A stretch of 64,000 bases of DNA. It comes from Novosphingopyxis iocasae. Lineage in GTDB: Bacteria; Pseudomonadota; Alphaproteobacteria; Sphingomonadales; Sphingomonadaceae. The notes beneath the pieces are model-generated. The model saw only the letters and a program-made list of their open reading frames with translations, was not told the DNA's origin and ran no database searches. The position numbers and the translations under genes were made by a program. Location of the stretch: assembly GCF_014334095.1 (NCBI RefSeq), contig NZ_CP060495.1, positions 1,263,001 to 1,327,000 of the forward strand, in the 5' to 3' direction. Shown here piece after piece: positions 44,245-53,053 of the stretch. Every line of letters begins with the position of its first letter. The first letter of the stretch is position 1.

Positions 44245-45240
44245 ATGGCTATCCTCGTTACCGGCGCGGCCGGCTTCATCGGCTATCACGTCGCAAGCCG
44301 CCTGCTGACGGAAGGCGAAAGCGTTATCGGTATCGACGAGCTCAACGCTTACTACGATCCGCAGTTGAAACGCGATCGACTGGCCGCACTGCGCGAGTTG
44401 GGCGAAGACTTCATCTTCCATCAGCTCGACTTCGCCGATGAGGAATCGTTAGAATCGGCGCTCGCAGGGACGGATATCGATCGCATTGTGCATCTGGGCG
44501 CGCAGGCAGGCGTGCGTTATTCGATCGACAACCCGCGCGCTTATGTTCGCGCAAATCTCGCCGGCCATCTCAACATCTTGGAACTGGCGCGCACGCGCAA
44601 AGTCGGGCACCTCGTTTACGCCAGCTCCTCCTCCGTCTACGGCGCGCGGGCAAAACAACCTTCCTCGCTCGGCGACCGGGTGGACCATCCGATCTCACTC
44701 TATGCCGCGACCAAGAAGGCGGACGAGCTGATGAGTGAGACCTACGCTCATCTGTATCGCATACCCCAGACAGGCCTGCGTTTCTTCACGGTTTACGGCC
44801 CCTGGGGCCGACCGGACATGGCGATCTGGAAATTTACGTCGGCCATCCTCGAAGGGCGCCCGATCGATCTGTACAACCATGGCGATATGAGTCGCGACTT
44901 CACCTTTATCGACGATGTTGCGGATGCCGTGACGGCGATCCTTGCCCGCCCGCCCGCCGACGACGCCGAAGAGAAGCCGGGCGGAAGCATTGCGCCTCAT
45001 GCAATCTACAACCTCGGCAATAATCGCCCCGAGCGCCTTTCCCACTTGATCGACCTGATCGAAAGCGCCTGCGGGCGCGAGGCGGAAAAGATCCTGCTCC
45101 CCATGCAACCGGGTGATGTGCCCGCGACCTACGCGAACATCGATGCGGCAGCGCGCGATCATGACTACCGGCCAGCCACCCCGCTCGCGGAGGGGATTCC
45201 AGAGTTCGTGAACTGGTACCGCTCCTACAAACATCTATAG
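44245..45240 (+). CDS. NAD-dependent nucleotide-sugar epimerase (UDP-glucuronate 4-epimerase-like)
   Basis: The 331-residue SDR-family epimerase has the Gly-rich loop GAAGFIGYHV (residues 7-16), the catalytic pair Tyr153 and Lys157 in SLYAATKKAD, and AQAGVRYSIDNP and RFFTVYGPWGRPDMA, which are typical of UDP-glucuronate 4-epimerases. It would turn UDP-GlcA (made by Ugd, also in this operon) into UDP-GalA. An alternative sugar epimerase of the same type is possible. GAAAGGAC precedes the ATG. Confidence 0.85.
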   Translation: MAILVTGAAGFIGYHVASRLLTEGESVIGIDELNAYYDPQLKRDRLAALRELGEDFIFHQLDFADEESLESALAGTDIDRIVHLGAQAGVRYSIDNPRAYVRANLAGHLNILELARTRKVGHLVYASSSSVYGARAKQPSSLGDRVDHPISLYAATKKADELMSETYAHLYRIPQTGLRFFTVYGPWGRPDMAIWKFTSAILEGRPIDLYNHGDMSRDFTFIDDVADAVTAILARPPADDAEEKPGGSIAPHAIYNLGNNRPERLSHLIDLIESACGREAEKILLPMQPGDVPATYANIDAAARDHDYRPATPLAEGIPEFVNWYRSYKHL

Positions 45241-45268
45241 GCAACAGATTGCGCAGCAAGGGTCCCCT

Positions 45269-46270
45269 ATGAGCAAGAGCTTCCCCGTTCTCGTCACCGG
45301 CGGCGCCGGGTATATCGGCAGCCATGCGGTGCTGGCCCTGCTCGATGCGGGCTGGGACGTAGTGGTGCTCGACAATCTCGTGACTGGGTTCGCTTGGGCG
45401 GTGGATGAGCGCGCGACGTTCGTTCAGGGTTCGGTTGAAGACATGGAGCTTACCGAACGGCTGATCGCGGATCATGGCATTGGAGCGATTCTTCATTTTG
45501 CTGGCTCCGTCGTGGTACCTGAGTCCGTTTCCGATCCGCTTAAATATTATCGCAACAACACCGCAGCCAGCCGCGCGCTAGTCGAGAGGGCAGTGCAGAG
45601 CGGGGTGCGCCACTTCATCTTCTCCTCGACCGCTGCGACCTATGGTGAACCGGAGAGCATCCCGGTGCGTGAAGATGCGCCGAAGCAGCCGATCAACCCC
45701 TATGGCCGCTCCAAGCTGATGACCGAGGAAATGCTAAAAGATGTCTCCGCCGCGCATCCGATGAACCATGCGGCGCTACGCTATTTCAATGTTGCGGGCG
45801 CGGACCCGGACGGACGCTCCGGACAGTCGACGGCGGGGGCGACGCATCTCATCAAGGTCGCGGTCGAGGCAGCGACCGGTAAGCGCGATCATGTCGCGAT
45901 CTTCGGCAGCGATTTCGATACCGCCGACGGCACGGGCGTGCGCGATTATATCCACGTCACCGATCTGGCCGCCGCCCATGTCGCCGCGCTGGAGGCGCTG
46001 ATTGCCCGCCCGGAAGATAGCTACACGCTGAACTGCGGCTATGGTCACGGCTATTCGGTGATCGAAGTGCTCGACGCGGTAGACCGTGTCACTAACCGGC
46101 AGATCAAACGCAAGTTTGAGGCGAGACGCGCCGGCGATCCGGCAGCCCTTGTCTGCGACAACAGCGCCATCCGTTCCGCACTCGACTGGACGCCGAAGCT
46201 AGATGATCTTGACTCGATCATAGGCCATGCGCTCGCCTGGGAGCGGACATTGCAGGACCGTGAAGTTTAG
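45269..46270 (+). CDS. galE: UDP-glucose 4-epimerase
   Basis: The 333-residue enzyme interconverts UDP-glucose and UDP-galactose. It has the loop GGAGYIGSHA (11-20), HFAGSVVVPES, the Ser-Thr-Ala pair in FSSTAATYG, and Tyr145 and Lys149 in NPYGRSK, followed by the GalE-type RYFNVAGADPDG. It is 28 bp downstream of the preceding epimerase and probably co-transcribed. Confidence 0.93.
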   Translation: MSKSFPVLVTGGAGYIGSHAVLALLDAGWDVVVLDNLVTGFAWAVDERATFVQGSVEDMELTERLIADHGIGAILHFAGSVVVPESVSDPLKYYRNNTAASRALVERAVQSGVRHFIFSSTAATYGEPESIPVREDAPKQPINPYGRSKLMTEEMLKDVSAAHPMNHAALRYFNVAGADPDGRSGQSTAGATHLIKVAVEAATGKRDHVAIFGSDFDTADGTGVRDYIHVTDLAAAHVAALEALIARPEDSYTLNCGYGHGYSVIEVLDAVDRVTNRQIKRKFEARRAGDPAALVCDNSAIRSALDWTPKLDDLDSIIGHALAWERTLQDREV

Positions 46271-46342
46271 TCGTTTGCACCACGCAGCCTTTGTCATCAT
46301 CAGCTGTTATCCCAATCTGGTAACCGGCTGAGGATTTCCGCC

Positions 46343-47134
46343 ATGAAGCTGCAGCGTCACTATGTCGAAAAACCGTGGGGGCGCACCGATCTGCCGCCGC
46401 CGTTCGGAGATGGCAGCGGGCGCCGGATCGGCGAAATCTGGTATGATGACGAACGCCGCGATCTGCCGATCCTCGTCAAATATCTGTTCACCAGCGAGAA
46501 GCTGTCGGTCCAAGTCCATCCCAGCGACCAACAGGCGCGCGCGCGCGGAAAGCCGAGCGGCAAGGAAGAATGCTGGTATATTCTGCATGCCCACCACGGC
46601 GCGAGAATAGGCGTTGGCACGCACCGGCAACTATCTGCGGACGAACTGCGCAGGGCGGCTGAATCAGGACAGATCGAGGAATTGATGGACTGGAAGCCCG
46701 TCCGGTCGGGCGACTTCTTTTATCTGAAAGCCGGCACGGTCCATGCGATCGGTGCCGGAATCAGCCTCATCGAAATTCAGCAGAATGCGGACATCACCTA
46801 TCGGCTCTACGATTATGGACGGCCACGCGAACTGCATCTGGACGAAGGCGTGGCGGTGGCGGATGCCCGCCCCTTCCCTGCCGAGCTTCAGCGCCATATC
46901 GACGAAAGCGAGGATCTGAGGCTAGTCGACGGGCCGAAGTTCGATTTGCAGCTTTGCGGGGCAAGTTTCTCCGGCGTGAGCAGGTCGGCACCGCTCTGGA
47001 TCGTTCCGCTGGCCGGCACCGTAACTTCGGAAGGTGAGGATGGCGCGCGCGGTGACTGCTTTTATACCGATTCGCTTGACCGGCTGACCGCTTCAGACGA
47101 TGCCCGCATGCTCATCGCCTGGGAGCATGCATGA
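46343..47134 (+). CDS. manA: mannose-6-phosphate isomerase, class I short form
   Basis: The 263-residue protein has the zinc-site block VQVHPSDQQARARG with Gly-Lys-Glu-Glu (GKEECWYIL), AGTVHAIGAGISLIEIQ and DYGRPRELHL. It interconverts fructose-6-phosphate and mannose-6-phosphate. It is shorter than the enteric enzyme, typical of this alphaproteobacterial form. The stop overlaps manC by 4 bp, so the two act as a GDP-mannose branch. Confidence 0.9.
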   Translation: MKLQRHYVEKPWGRTDLPPPFGDGSGRRIGEIWYDDERRDLPILVKYLFTSEKLSVQVHPSDQQARARGKPSGKEECWYILHAHHGARIGVGTHRQLSADELRRAAESGQIEELMDWKPVRSGDFFYLKAGTVHAIGAGISLIEIQQNADITYRLYDYGRPRELHLDEGVAVADARPFPAELQRHIDESEDLRLVDGPKFDLQLCGASFSGVSRSAPLWIVPLAGTVTSEGEDGARGDCFYTDSLDRLTASDDARMLIAWEHA

Positions 47135-48204
47135 AGATTACCCCCGTCATCCTGTCCGGCGGATCGGGCACGCGGCTCTGGCCGCTATCCACGGCGGAGC
47201 AGCCGAAGCAATTCCTCGCGCTAACCGCCGATGAGACGATGTTTCAGCTTACCATCGCTCGTGCATCGGATCCCGCGCGGTTCGATCCGCCGATCATTGT
47301 TGCCAATGGACGCCATGCCGATCTGGTCGAGCAGCAGTTGGCAGACATGGGCGTTGAACCCGGTGCCGTAATCCTGGAGCCCGCCGCGAAGAACACCGCG
47401 CCCGCCATCGCGATAGCCGCGCTCGAGGCTGGCGCTGACGATACGTTGATGCTCGTCATGCCGAGCGATCACGCCATCGCCGATTCGGACGAATTTCGCA
47501 CCGCCGTGGCGCAGGCGGCACCCGTTGCACGCGACGGCTGGCTCGTTACCTTTGGCATTCGGCCGAGTGGCCCGGAAACCGGTTATGGCTATATCGAGAT
47601 GAACGACGTGCCGATGGGCGACAGCGGCCTAGCCACGGTCCTTCGCTTCATCGAGAAGCCGGATGAGGAACGCGCACGCTCGATGTTGCGTCAGGGCGGT
47701 TTCGTCTGGAACGCCGGCATCTTCCTGATGCGTGCAGATCGGTATCTGGCCGCGCTGGAGCAATATGAACCGGACGTCGTGTCGGCGGCGCGTCAGGCGC
47801 ATGACCGCCAGACGAAGGTTGGCGCGCGCCGCCTGCCCGATGCGGACAGCTTTGCCGCCGCCCCCTCCATTTCCATCGACTATGCGGTGATGGAGCGCTC
47901 GGACACTGTGGCCGCCATGCCGCTCGATTGCGGCTGGTCCGACATCGGCAGCTGGGACGCGCTGGCTGATCAGCATCTGCCCGATCCTTCCGGCTCGGTC
48001 GTGCGCGGCAACGCCTTGGTGCATGACAGCACCAACTGCATGGTCCGAAGTGACGATGTGCGCGTCCACCTGCACGGCGTCAGCGATCTGATCGTGGTCG
48101 CCAGCGGCGGCGAAGTCGTCATCATGCCGCGCGGGACCAGCCAGAATATGCGTGCGGTCGTTGATGCCGCCCGTGAACGGGACGCGGAGACGAGCGCCAG
48201 TTGA
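47131..48204 (+). CDS. manC: mannose-1-phosphate guanylyltransferase
   Basis: The 357-residue protein makes GDP-mannose from mannose-1-phosphate and GTP. It opens with VILSGGSGTRLWPLSTAEQP, has VMPSDHAIADSDEF, the FIEKPD metal-site block and GFVWNAGIFL. It lacks the C-terminal isomerase domain found in longer ManC/AlgA proteins, which agrees with the separate manA just upstream. No phosphomannomutase gene is present in this window. Confidence 0.94.
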   Translation: MKITPVILSGGSGTRLWPLSTAEQPKQFLALTADETMFQLTIARASDPARFDPPIIVANGRHADLVEQQLADMGVEPGAVILEPAAKNTAPAIAIAALEAGADDTLMLVMPSDHAIADSDEFRTAVAQAAPVARDGWLVTFGIRPSGPETGYGYIEMNDVPMGDSGLATVLRFIEKPDEERARSMLRQGGFVWNAGIFLMRADRYLAALEQYEPDVVSAARQAHDRQTKVGARRLPDADSFAAAPSISIDYAVMERSDTVAAMPLDCGWSDIGSWDALADQHLPDPSGSVVRGNALVHDSTNCMVRSDDVRVHLHGVSDLIVVASGGEVVIMPRGTSQNMRAVVDAARERDAETSAS

Positions 48205-48282
48205 TTTCACTTCGCGCTACCGTAAAGACGCGGCAACGCAAATATCCTCCACCCCTGCGGTGCGATCGGAAGGGAAAATACG

Positions 48283-49584
48283 ATGAAGGTCGTCATGATC
48301 GGATCGGGCTATGTCGGCCTGGTATCGGGAGCCTGTTTTGCCGATTTCGGGCATGACGTGGTCTGCGTCGACAAGGATTCAAAGAAGATCGATGCGCTCC
48401 ATAAAAACGTGATGCCGATCTACGAACCCGGGCTCGATACGCTGGTGCAGCGCAATGTTGATGCCGGTCGCCTGTCCTTCACCACCGATCTGACCGAGGC
48501 GGTGTCCGGCGCGGACGCGATCTTCATCGCCGTCGGGACGCCATCGCGCCGCGGCGACGGCCACGCCGATCTGTCTTATGTCTATGCCGCCGCCGAGGAA
48601 ATCGCGAAGGCCGCGGACGACCGCACCGTCATCGTCACCAAGTCCACCGTGCCGGTCGGCACCGGAGACGAAGTGGAGCGCATCTGTGGTGAGACCGCGC
48701 CCGGCAAGACGCTGGCTGTGGTCTCCAACCCCGAATTCCTGCGCGAAGGCGCCGCGATCGAGGATTTCAAGCGCCCCGACCGGATCGTCGTCGGCAGCGA
48801 GGAGGAATGGGCGCAGGACGTGATGCGCGAGATCTATCGCCCGCTATACCTCAATGAATCGCCGATCCTGTTCACCAGTCGCCGTTCGTCGGAGCTAATC
48901 AAATATGCCGCCAATGCGTTTCTGGCGACCAAGATCACCTTCATCAACGAAATGGCGGATCTTTGTGAAAAGGTCGGCGGTAATGTGCAGGACGTCGCGC
49001 GCGGTATCGGGCTGGACAAGCGCATCGGCCCCAAATTCCTGAACGCCGGCCCCGGCTATGGCGGCAGCTGCTTCCCCAAGGACACGCTCGCCCTTCTCAA
49101 GACCGCGCAGGACAATGAAAGCCCCGTACGGATCGTCGAGGCGGTGGTGAACGCCAATGATTTGCGCAAGCGTGCCATGGCCCGCAAGGTGATCGCCGCG
49201 CTGGGCGGCGAAGCGCGGGGCAAAAAGGTCGCGCTGTTCGGCCTAACCTTCAAACCCAATACCGACGACATGCGCGACGCACCCTCCATCGCCGTCGTCC
49301 AGGCGCTGACCGACGCCGGCGCGGACATCACCGCCTTCGATCCCGAAGGCATGGAAGAGGCCGCCAAGCTGCTTCCCGATGTGGTGATGACCGACGGGCC
49401 CTATGAGGCGGCTTCAGGCGCCCATGCCGTGGTGATGATGACCGAATGGGACGCGTTTCGCGCGCTCGATCTGGGACGCATTGCCAATGTCATGGCAGGC
49501 GACGCGTTGGTCGACCTGCGCAATGTCTACAATCCCGAAGACGTAGCGAAGGCCGGGCTGAGCTATTCGGGCGTAGGGCGGTAA
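48283..49584 (+). CDS. ugd: UDP-glucose 6-dehydrogenase
   Basis: The 433-residue enzyme oxidises UDP-glucose twice with NAD to UDP-glucuronate. It has GSGYVGLVSGACFADFGHDV, the catalytic Cys263 in YGGSCFPKDT, VVSNPEFLREG and FLATKITFINE. GGAAGGGAAAATACG precedes the ATG. It closes the polysaccharide precursor operon; a palindromic repeat follows. Confidence 0.95.
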   Translation: MKVVMIGSGYVGLVSGACFADFGHDVVCVDKDSKKIDALHKNVMPIYEPGLDTLVQRNVDAGRLSFTTDLTEAVSGADAIFIAVGTPSRRGDGHADLSYVYAAAEEIAKAADDRTVIVTKSTVPVGTGDEVERICGETAPGKTLAVVSNPEFLREGAAIEDFKRPDRIVVGSEEEWAQDVMREIYRPLYLNESPILFTSRRSSELIKYAANAFLATKITFINEMADLCEKVGGNVQDVARGIGLDKRIGPKFLNAGPGYGGSCFPKDTLALLKTAQDNESPVRIVEAVVNANDLRKRAMARKVIAALGGEARGKKVALFGLTFKPNTDDMRDAPSIAVVQALTDAGADITAFDPEGMEEAAKLLPDVVMTDGPYEAASGAHAVVMMTEWDAFRALDLGRIANVMAGDALVDLRNVYNPEDVAKAGLSYSGVGR

Positions 49585-49604
49585 GAAAGAACTCTCGACA
49601 ACTT

Positions 49605-49718
49605 AATCGTCATTGCGAGGTGCCCGAAGGGCAACGAAGCAATCCAGGTCGGACGCAGCGCTGCGCACACCCCGGATTGCCGCGCTCCGCGCTACGCCCT
49701 CCGCTCGCGATGACGATT
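49605..49718. repeat. 114-bp imperfect palindromic intergenic repeat (REP/MITE-like)
   Basis: The outer arms AATCGTCATTGCGAG (49605-49619) and CTCGCGATGACGATT (49704-49718) match at 14 of 15 positions as an inverted repeat. Inner arms GCAATCC (49639-49645) and GGATTGC (49674-49680) also pair. The GTCATTGCGAG core is familiar from dispersed repeats of alphaproteobacteria. It fills the gap between ugd and hslV and could form a long hairpin on RNA or DNA. Confidence 0.75.
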
Positions 49719-49788
49719 TATCTGTCGGCAACACAGGAATCCCCCACCCGCCTTGCCTCCCCCGCCCGCGGCTCCCATATGGCCGCGC

Positions 49789-50346
49789 ATGACGGAAAAA
49801 CTCCCAAGCTGGCACGGCACCACCATCCTGTCCGTGCGCAAGAACGGCAAGGTGGTCGTGGCCGGAGATGGCCAGGTTTCGCTCGGTCAGACGGTGATCA
49901 AGGCCAATGCCCGCAAGGTTCGCCAGCTGCATGACGGCAGCGTGATTGGCGGCTTTGCGGGTGCCACCGCCGACGCCTTTACCCTGTTCGAACGGCTCGA
50001 ATCCAAGCTGGAGCGCCATGGCGGGCAGCTGATGCGTGCCGCGGTCGAGCTCGCCAAGGACTGGCGGACCGACAAATATCTACGCAATCTGGAAGCGATG
50101 ATGGCCGTCGCCGACAAGGATGTGACGCTGATCCTCACCGGCAATGGCGACGTGTTGGAGCCCAATGACGGCATCGCCGCAATCGGATCGGGCGGCAATT
50201 ACGCCCTCTCCGCCGCGCGCGCGCTGATGGATTATGAAGACGACGCCGAAAAGCTTGCGCGCAAGGCGATGAAGATCGCCGCCGATGTGTGTGTCTACAC
50301 CAATGAGAATGTGACGCTGGAATCACTCGACGCGACCACGAGCTGA
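49789..50346 (+). CDS. hslV: ATP-dependent protease peptidase subunit HslV
   Basis: The 185-residue peptidase assembles with HslU into the proteasome-like ClpQY protease. The N-terminal propeptide ends at Gly10 so that Thr11 of [10 protein letters not shown] becomes the nucleophile. [19 protein letters not shown] and [16 protein letters not shown] are conserved. Met at 49789 was chosen to give the short prosegment. Confidence 0.96.
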   Translation: MTEKLPSWHGTTILSVRKNGKVVVAGDGQVSLGQTVIKANARKVRQLHDGSVIGGFAGATADAFTLFERLESKLERHGGQLMRAAVELAKDWRTDKYLRNLEAMMAVADKDVTLILTGNGDVLEPNDGIAAIGSGGNYALSAARALMDYEDDAEKLARKAMKIAADVCVYTNENVTLESLDATTS

Positions 50347-50367
50347 CCGGCCCGCAACCCTTGATCT

Positions 50368-50409
50368 TGTCGAAGGGTGTTTTGCGATACGGATAGACGT
50401 CCTTCGACA
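50368..50409. repeat. short palindromic repeat in the hslV-hslU gap
   Basis: TGTCGAAGG (50368-50376) and CCTTCGACA (50401-50409) pair perfectly, followed by GGCTCAGGAC. The arms match the CTTCGACA-GGCTCAGG core of dispersed sphingomonad repeats. It lies 21 bp after hslV and could stabilise or terminate its transcript. Confidence 0.7.
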
Positions 50410-50617
50410 GGCTCAGGACTTACGGAGTGGGAGGCAGGCTTAGCTTGGAACAGAATTCTGTCCTACACGAACCCATTCGGTTACGGTCTGATTGCATGAC
50501 CATCGCAGCCGCCCTTTCCCGTCCTTCCGGCCCCTTCGCCGCCGTCTTCGAAAAACCCTCTCTGGACAGTGTGAACTGTGTGAAGCTGTCCGACACCCGC
50601 ATGCTGATGGAAACCCG

Positions 50618-51922
50618 ATGAAAGACACCCTCACCCCCAAAGCCATCGTCGCCGCGCTGGACGAGCACATCGTCGGCCAGAAGGAGGCCAAGCGCGCGGT
50701 TGCCGTGGCGCTGCGCAATCGCTGGCGGCGCCAACGCCTGCCGGAAGCCCTGCGCGACGAGGTGACGCCGAAGAACATCCTGATGATCGGCCCCACCGGC
50801 TGCGGCAAGACCGAGATCAGCCGCCGCTTGGCAAAGCTGGCGGACGCGCCGTTCATCAAGATCGAGGCGACCAAGTTTACCGAAGTCGGCTATGTCGGCC
50901 GCGATGTGGAGCAGATCGCCCGCGACCTCGTCGAGGAAGCGGTGCGGCTGGAGCGGGAACGGCGGCGCGAGGCGGTGCGCGAGGATGCGAGCAAGGCGGC
51001 GATGGAGCGCCTGCTCGACGCGTTGACCGGCAAGGGCGCGAGCGAGGCGACGCGAGAGAGCTTCCGCCAGCGCGTGACCGACAACCACATGAACGACGCA
51101 GAAGTCGAGGTGGAGGTGCAGGACAGCCCCTCCACCCCGATGGAACTGCCGGGCATGGGCGGTCAGGTCGGCATGATCGACCTCAGCGACATGATGGGCA
51201 AGGCGTTCGGCCAGAAACGGACCAAGAAGCGCAAGATGCGTGTCGCCGATGCCTGGGACAAACTGGTCGAGGAAGAGAGCGACAAGCGCCTCGACAGCGA
51301 CGATGTGGCGCGCGCCGCGATTGCGGATGCGGAAGCGAACGGCATCGTCTTCTTGGACGAAATCGACAAGATCGCCGTGAACGAGGGCCGCCAGGGCGCA
51401 TCGGTCAGCCGCGAAGGCGTGCAGCGCGATTTGCTGCCGCTGATCGAAGGCACCACGGTCGCCACGAAATACGGGCCGATGAAAACGGACCATGTGCTGT
51501 TCATCGCCAGCGGCGCGTTCCACGTCTCCAAGCCCAGCGATATGTTGCCCGAGCTGCAGGGCCGCCTGCCGATCCGCGTCGAGCTGCGCGCGCTGACCGA
51601 GGAGGACTTCGTGCGCATCCTGACCGAGACCAAAGCGAACCTGCCCACGCAATATGTCGCGCTGCTCGGCACCGAAGAGGTGACGCTGCAGTTCAGCGAC
51701 GACGCGATCGCCGCTGTCGCCCGGTTCGCGGCGCAGGTGAACGAGAGCGTGGAGAACATCGGCGCACGGCGCCTGCAGACGATCATGGAAAAGCTGCTCG
51801 ACGACATCAGCTTCGAGGCGGAGGACCGCGGCGGCGAGACGATCGCCATCGACGCGGCCTATGTCGAAAGCCAGCTCGAAGAAATCGCGAAGGACACGGA
51901 CCTCAGCAAGTACGTGCTGTAA
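50618..51922 (+). CDS. hslU: ATP-dependent protease ATPase subunit HslU
   Basis: The 434-residue AAA+ unfoldase has [20 protein letters not shown], Walker [13 protein letters not shown] (about residues 57-68), Walker [13 protein letters not shown] (about 243-254) and the HslU-specific I domain between them with a Glu/Arg-rich region. It feeds substrates to HslV. Met at 50618 matches the family N-terminus; frames further upstream read as non-coding. Confidence 0.97.
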   Translation: MKDTLTPKAIVAALDEHIVGQKEAKRAVAVALRNRWRRQRLPEALRDEVTPKNILMIGPTGCGKTEISRRLAKLADAPFIKIEATKFTEVGYVGRDVEQIARDLVEEAVRLERERRREAVREDASKAAMERLLDALTGKGASEATRESFRQRVTDNHMNDAEVEVEVQDSPSTPMELPGMGGQVGMIDLSDMMGKAFGQKRTKKRKMRVADAWDKLVEEESDKRLDSDDVARAAIADAEANGIVFLDEIDKIAVNEGRQGASVSREGVQRDLLPLIEGTTVATKYGPMKTDHVLFIASGAFHVSKPSDMLPELQGRLPIRVELRALTEEDFVRILTETKANLPTQYVALLGTEEVTLQFSDDAIAAVARFAAQVNESVENIGARRLQTIMEKLLDDISFEAEDRGGETIAIDAAYVESQLEEIAKDTDLSKYVL

Positions 51923-51978
51923 GGCGGCATCGGCGCGGCGCGCTTGCCTTGCGCGCGGTGCTATGCCAGCCGCAGGCC

Positions 51979-53040
51979 ATGCCGCTTCGCCTATTCGCCC
52001 GCCGTCGCCCCGTCGGAATCGCCGCCTATAACGGCTTTCGCAACGAGGAGGCCATGGAACTGACGGTGCGCGTGCTGCGTCAGCCACCGCAACCGCGCGC
52101 TGATCCCTCTCGGCCAGCCAAGTTCCTGTATATGTTGCGGCTTTATGCCAGCCACGAAGTCCCCGGCGTGCGCGTACGGCTGCGCTTCGGCGATCTGACG
52201 GCGGAGAGCGTGAGCGACGATGAGGGTTTCGCACGCTTCGAACTGCGCCTGCCCTCCTCGCGCCCCCTGCCCGAGCATGCGGACTGGGAAAGCTGCACGC
52301 TCGACATGCCCGATGTAGAAGGTGCGGAGCCGGTCGAGGCCGCGATCCTGGCGCCCGGCACCGACAACCGCATCGCCGTCATCTCGGACATCGACGATAC
52401 GATCATCGAAACCGGCGCGCACCGCTTTACCCGCAACTGGCGCCGCCTGATCCTGCAGATGCCGGAGGACCGCAAGGCCGTCACCGGCGCCAGCGATTTC
52501 TACGCGGAACTGGGCGGCGCGCGCCCCCAAGGCGGAACGCGCCGCCCGTTCTTCTATGTCTCGTCCAGCCCTTGGAACCTCTACGGCTTCCTGATGCGCT
52601 TCATTCAGCTGCAGAAGCTGCCCGAGGGGCCGATGCTGCTGCGTGACTGGAGCCTCAGCCTGAAGACGCTCGGCAAATCGAGCCACGGTGCCCACAAGCG
52701 CGCCTCGATCGCGCGGATCCTGGGTTTCTACCCATCGCTGCGCTTCGTGCTGATCGGCGACGATACGCAGGGCGATGCCGAGGCCTATGCCGACGCGGTC
52801 TCGCTCTATCCGGGCCGGGTGGAGGCGGTGCTGATTCGCACCACGTCGACATCGGCCATGAGTGCGCGCAAACGCGCGGCCGTCGAGCGCATTCGGGCAA
52901 GCGGCGTCGCGGTGTGGATCGGCGATGGCTTCGACGTCGGCCAGAAGATGCTGGAGACGCTGCGGATCGACAGGACAGGCGACACCGCGCGGGTGATCGA
53001 TCCGGCAGACGAGGCGTCAAAGCAAGCGGCGGAGGCCTGA
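51979..53040 (+). CDS. App1-like phosphatidate phosphatase domain protein (DUF2183)
   Basis: The protein (353 residues) has the HAD-like motif ISDIDDTIIETGAHRF (near residues 138-153) with the Asp-x-Asp-x-Thr nucleophile, YVSSSPWNLYGFLM and FVLIGDDTQGDAEAYA. This is the catalytic domain of the yeast App1 phosphatidate phosphatase family. In bacteria such proteins are unstudied; a membrane-lipid phosphatase role is inferred. Met at 51979 follows GCAGG closely. It converges on the M16 peptidase gene with 13 bp between stops. Confidence 0.85.
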   Translation: MPLRLFARRRPVGIAAYNGFRNEEAMELTVRVLRQPPQPRADPSRPAKFLYMLRLYASHEVPGVRVRLRFGDLTAESVSDDEGFARFELRLPSSRPLPEHADWESCTLDMPDVEGAEPVEAAILAPGTDNRIAVISDIDDTIIETGAHRFTRNWRRLILQMPEDRKAVTGASDFYAELGGARPQGGTRRPFFYVSSSPWNLYGFLMRFIQLQKLPEGPMLLRDWSLSLKTLGKSSHGAHKRASIARILGFYPSLRFVLIGDDTQGDAEAYADAVSLYPGRVEAVLIRTTSTSAMSARKRAAVERIRASGVAVWIGDGFDVGQKMLETLRIDRTGDTARVIDPADEASKQAAEA

Positions 53041-53053
53041 GCCCCCGCCCTGC

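Noticed and set aside
50420-52234. Long open frame (604 codons) opposite hslU
   Set aside because: Antisense shadow: rich in Arg, Ala and His, without motifs, and fully covered by the unmistakable HslU gene.
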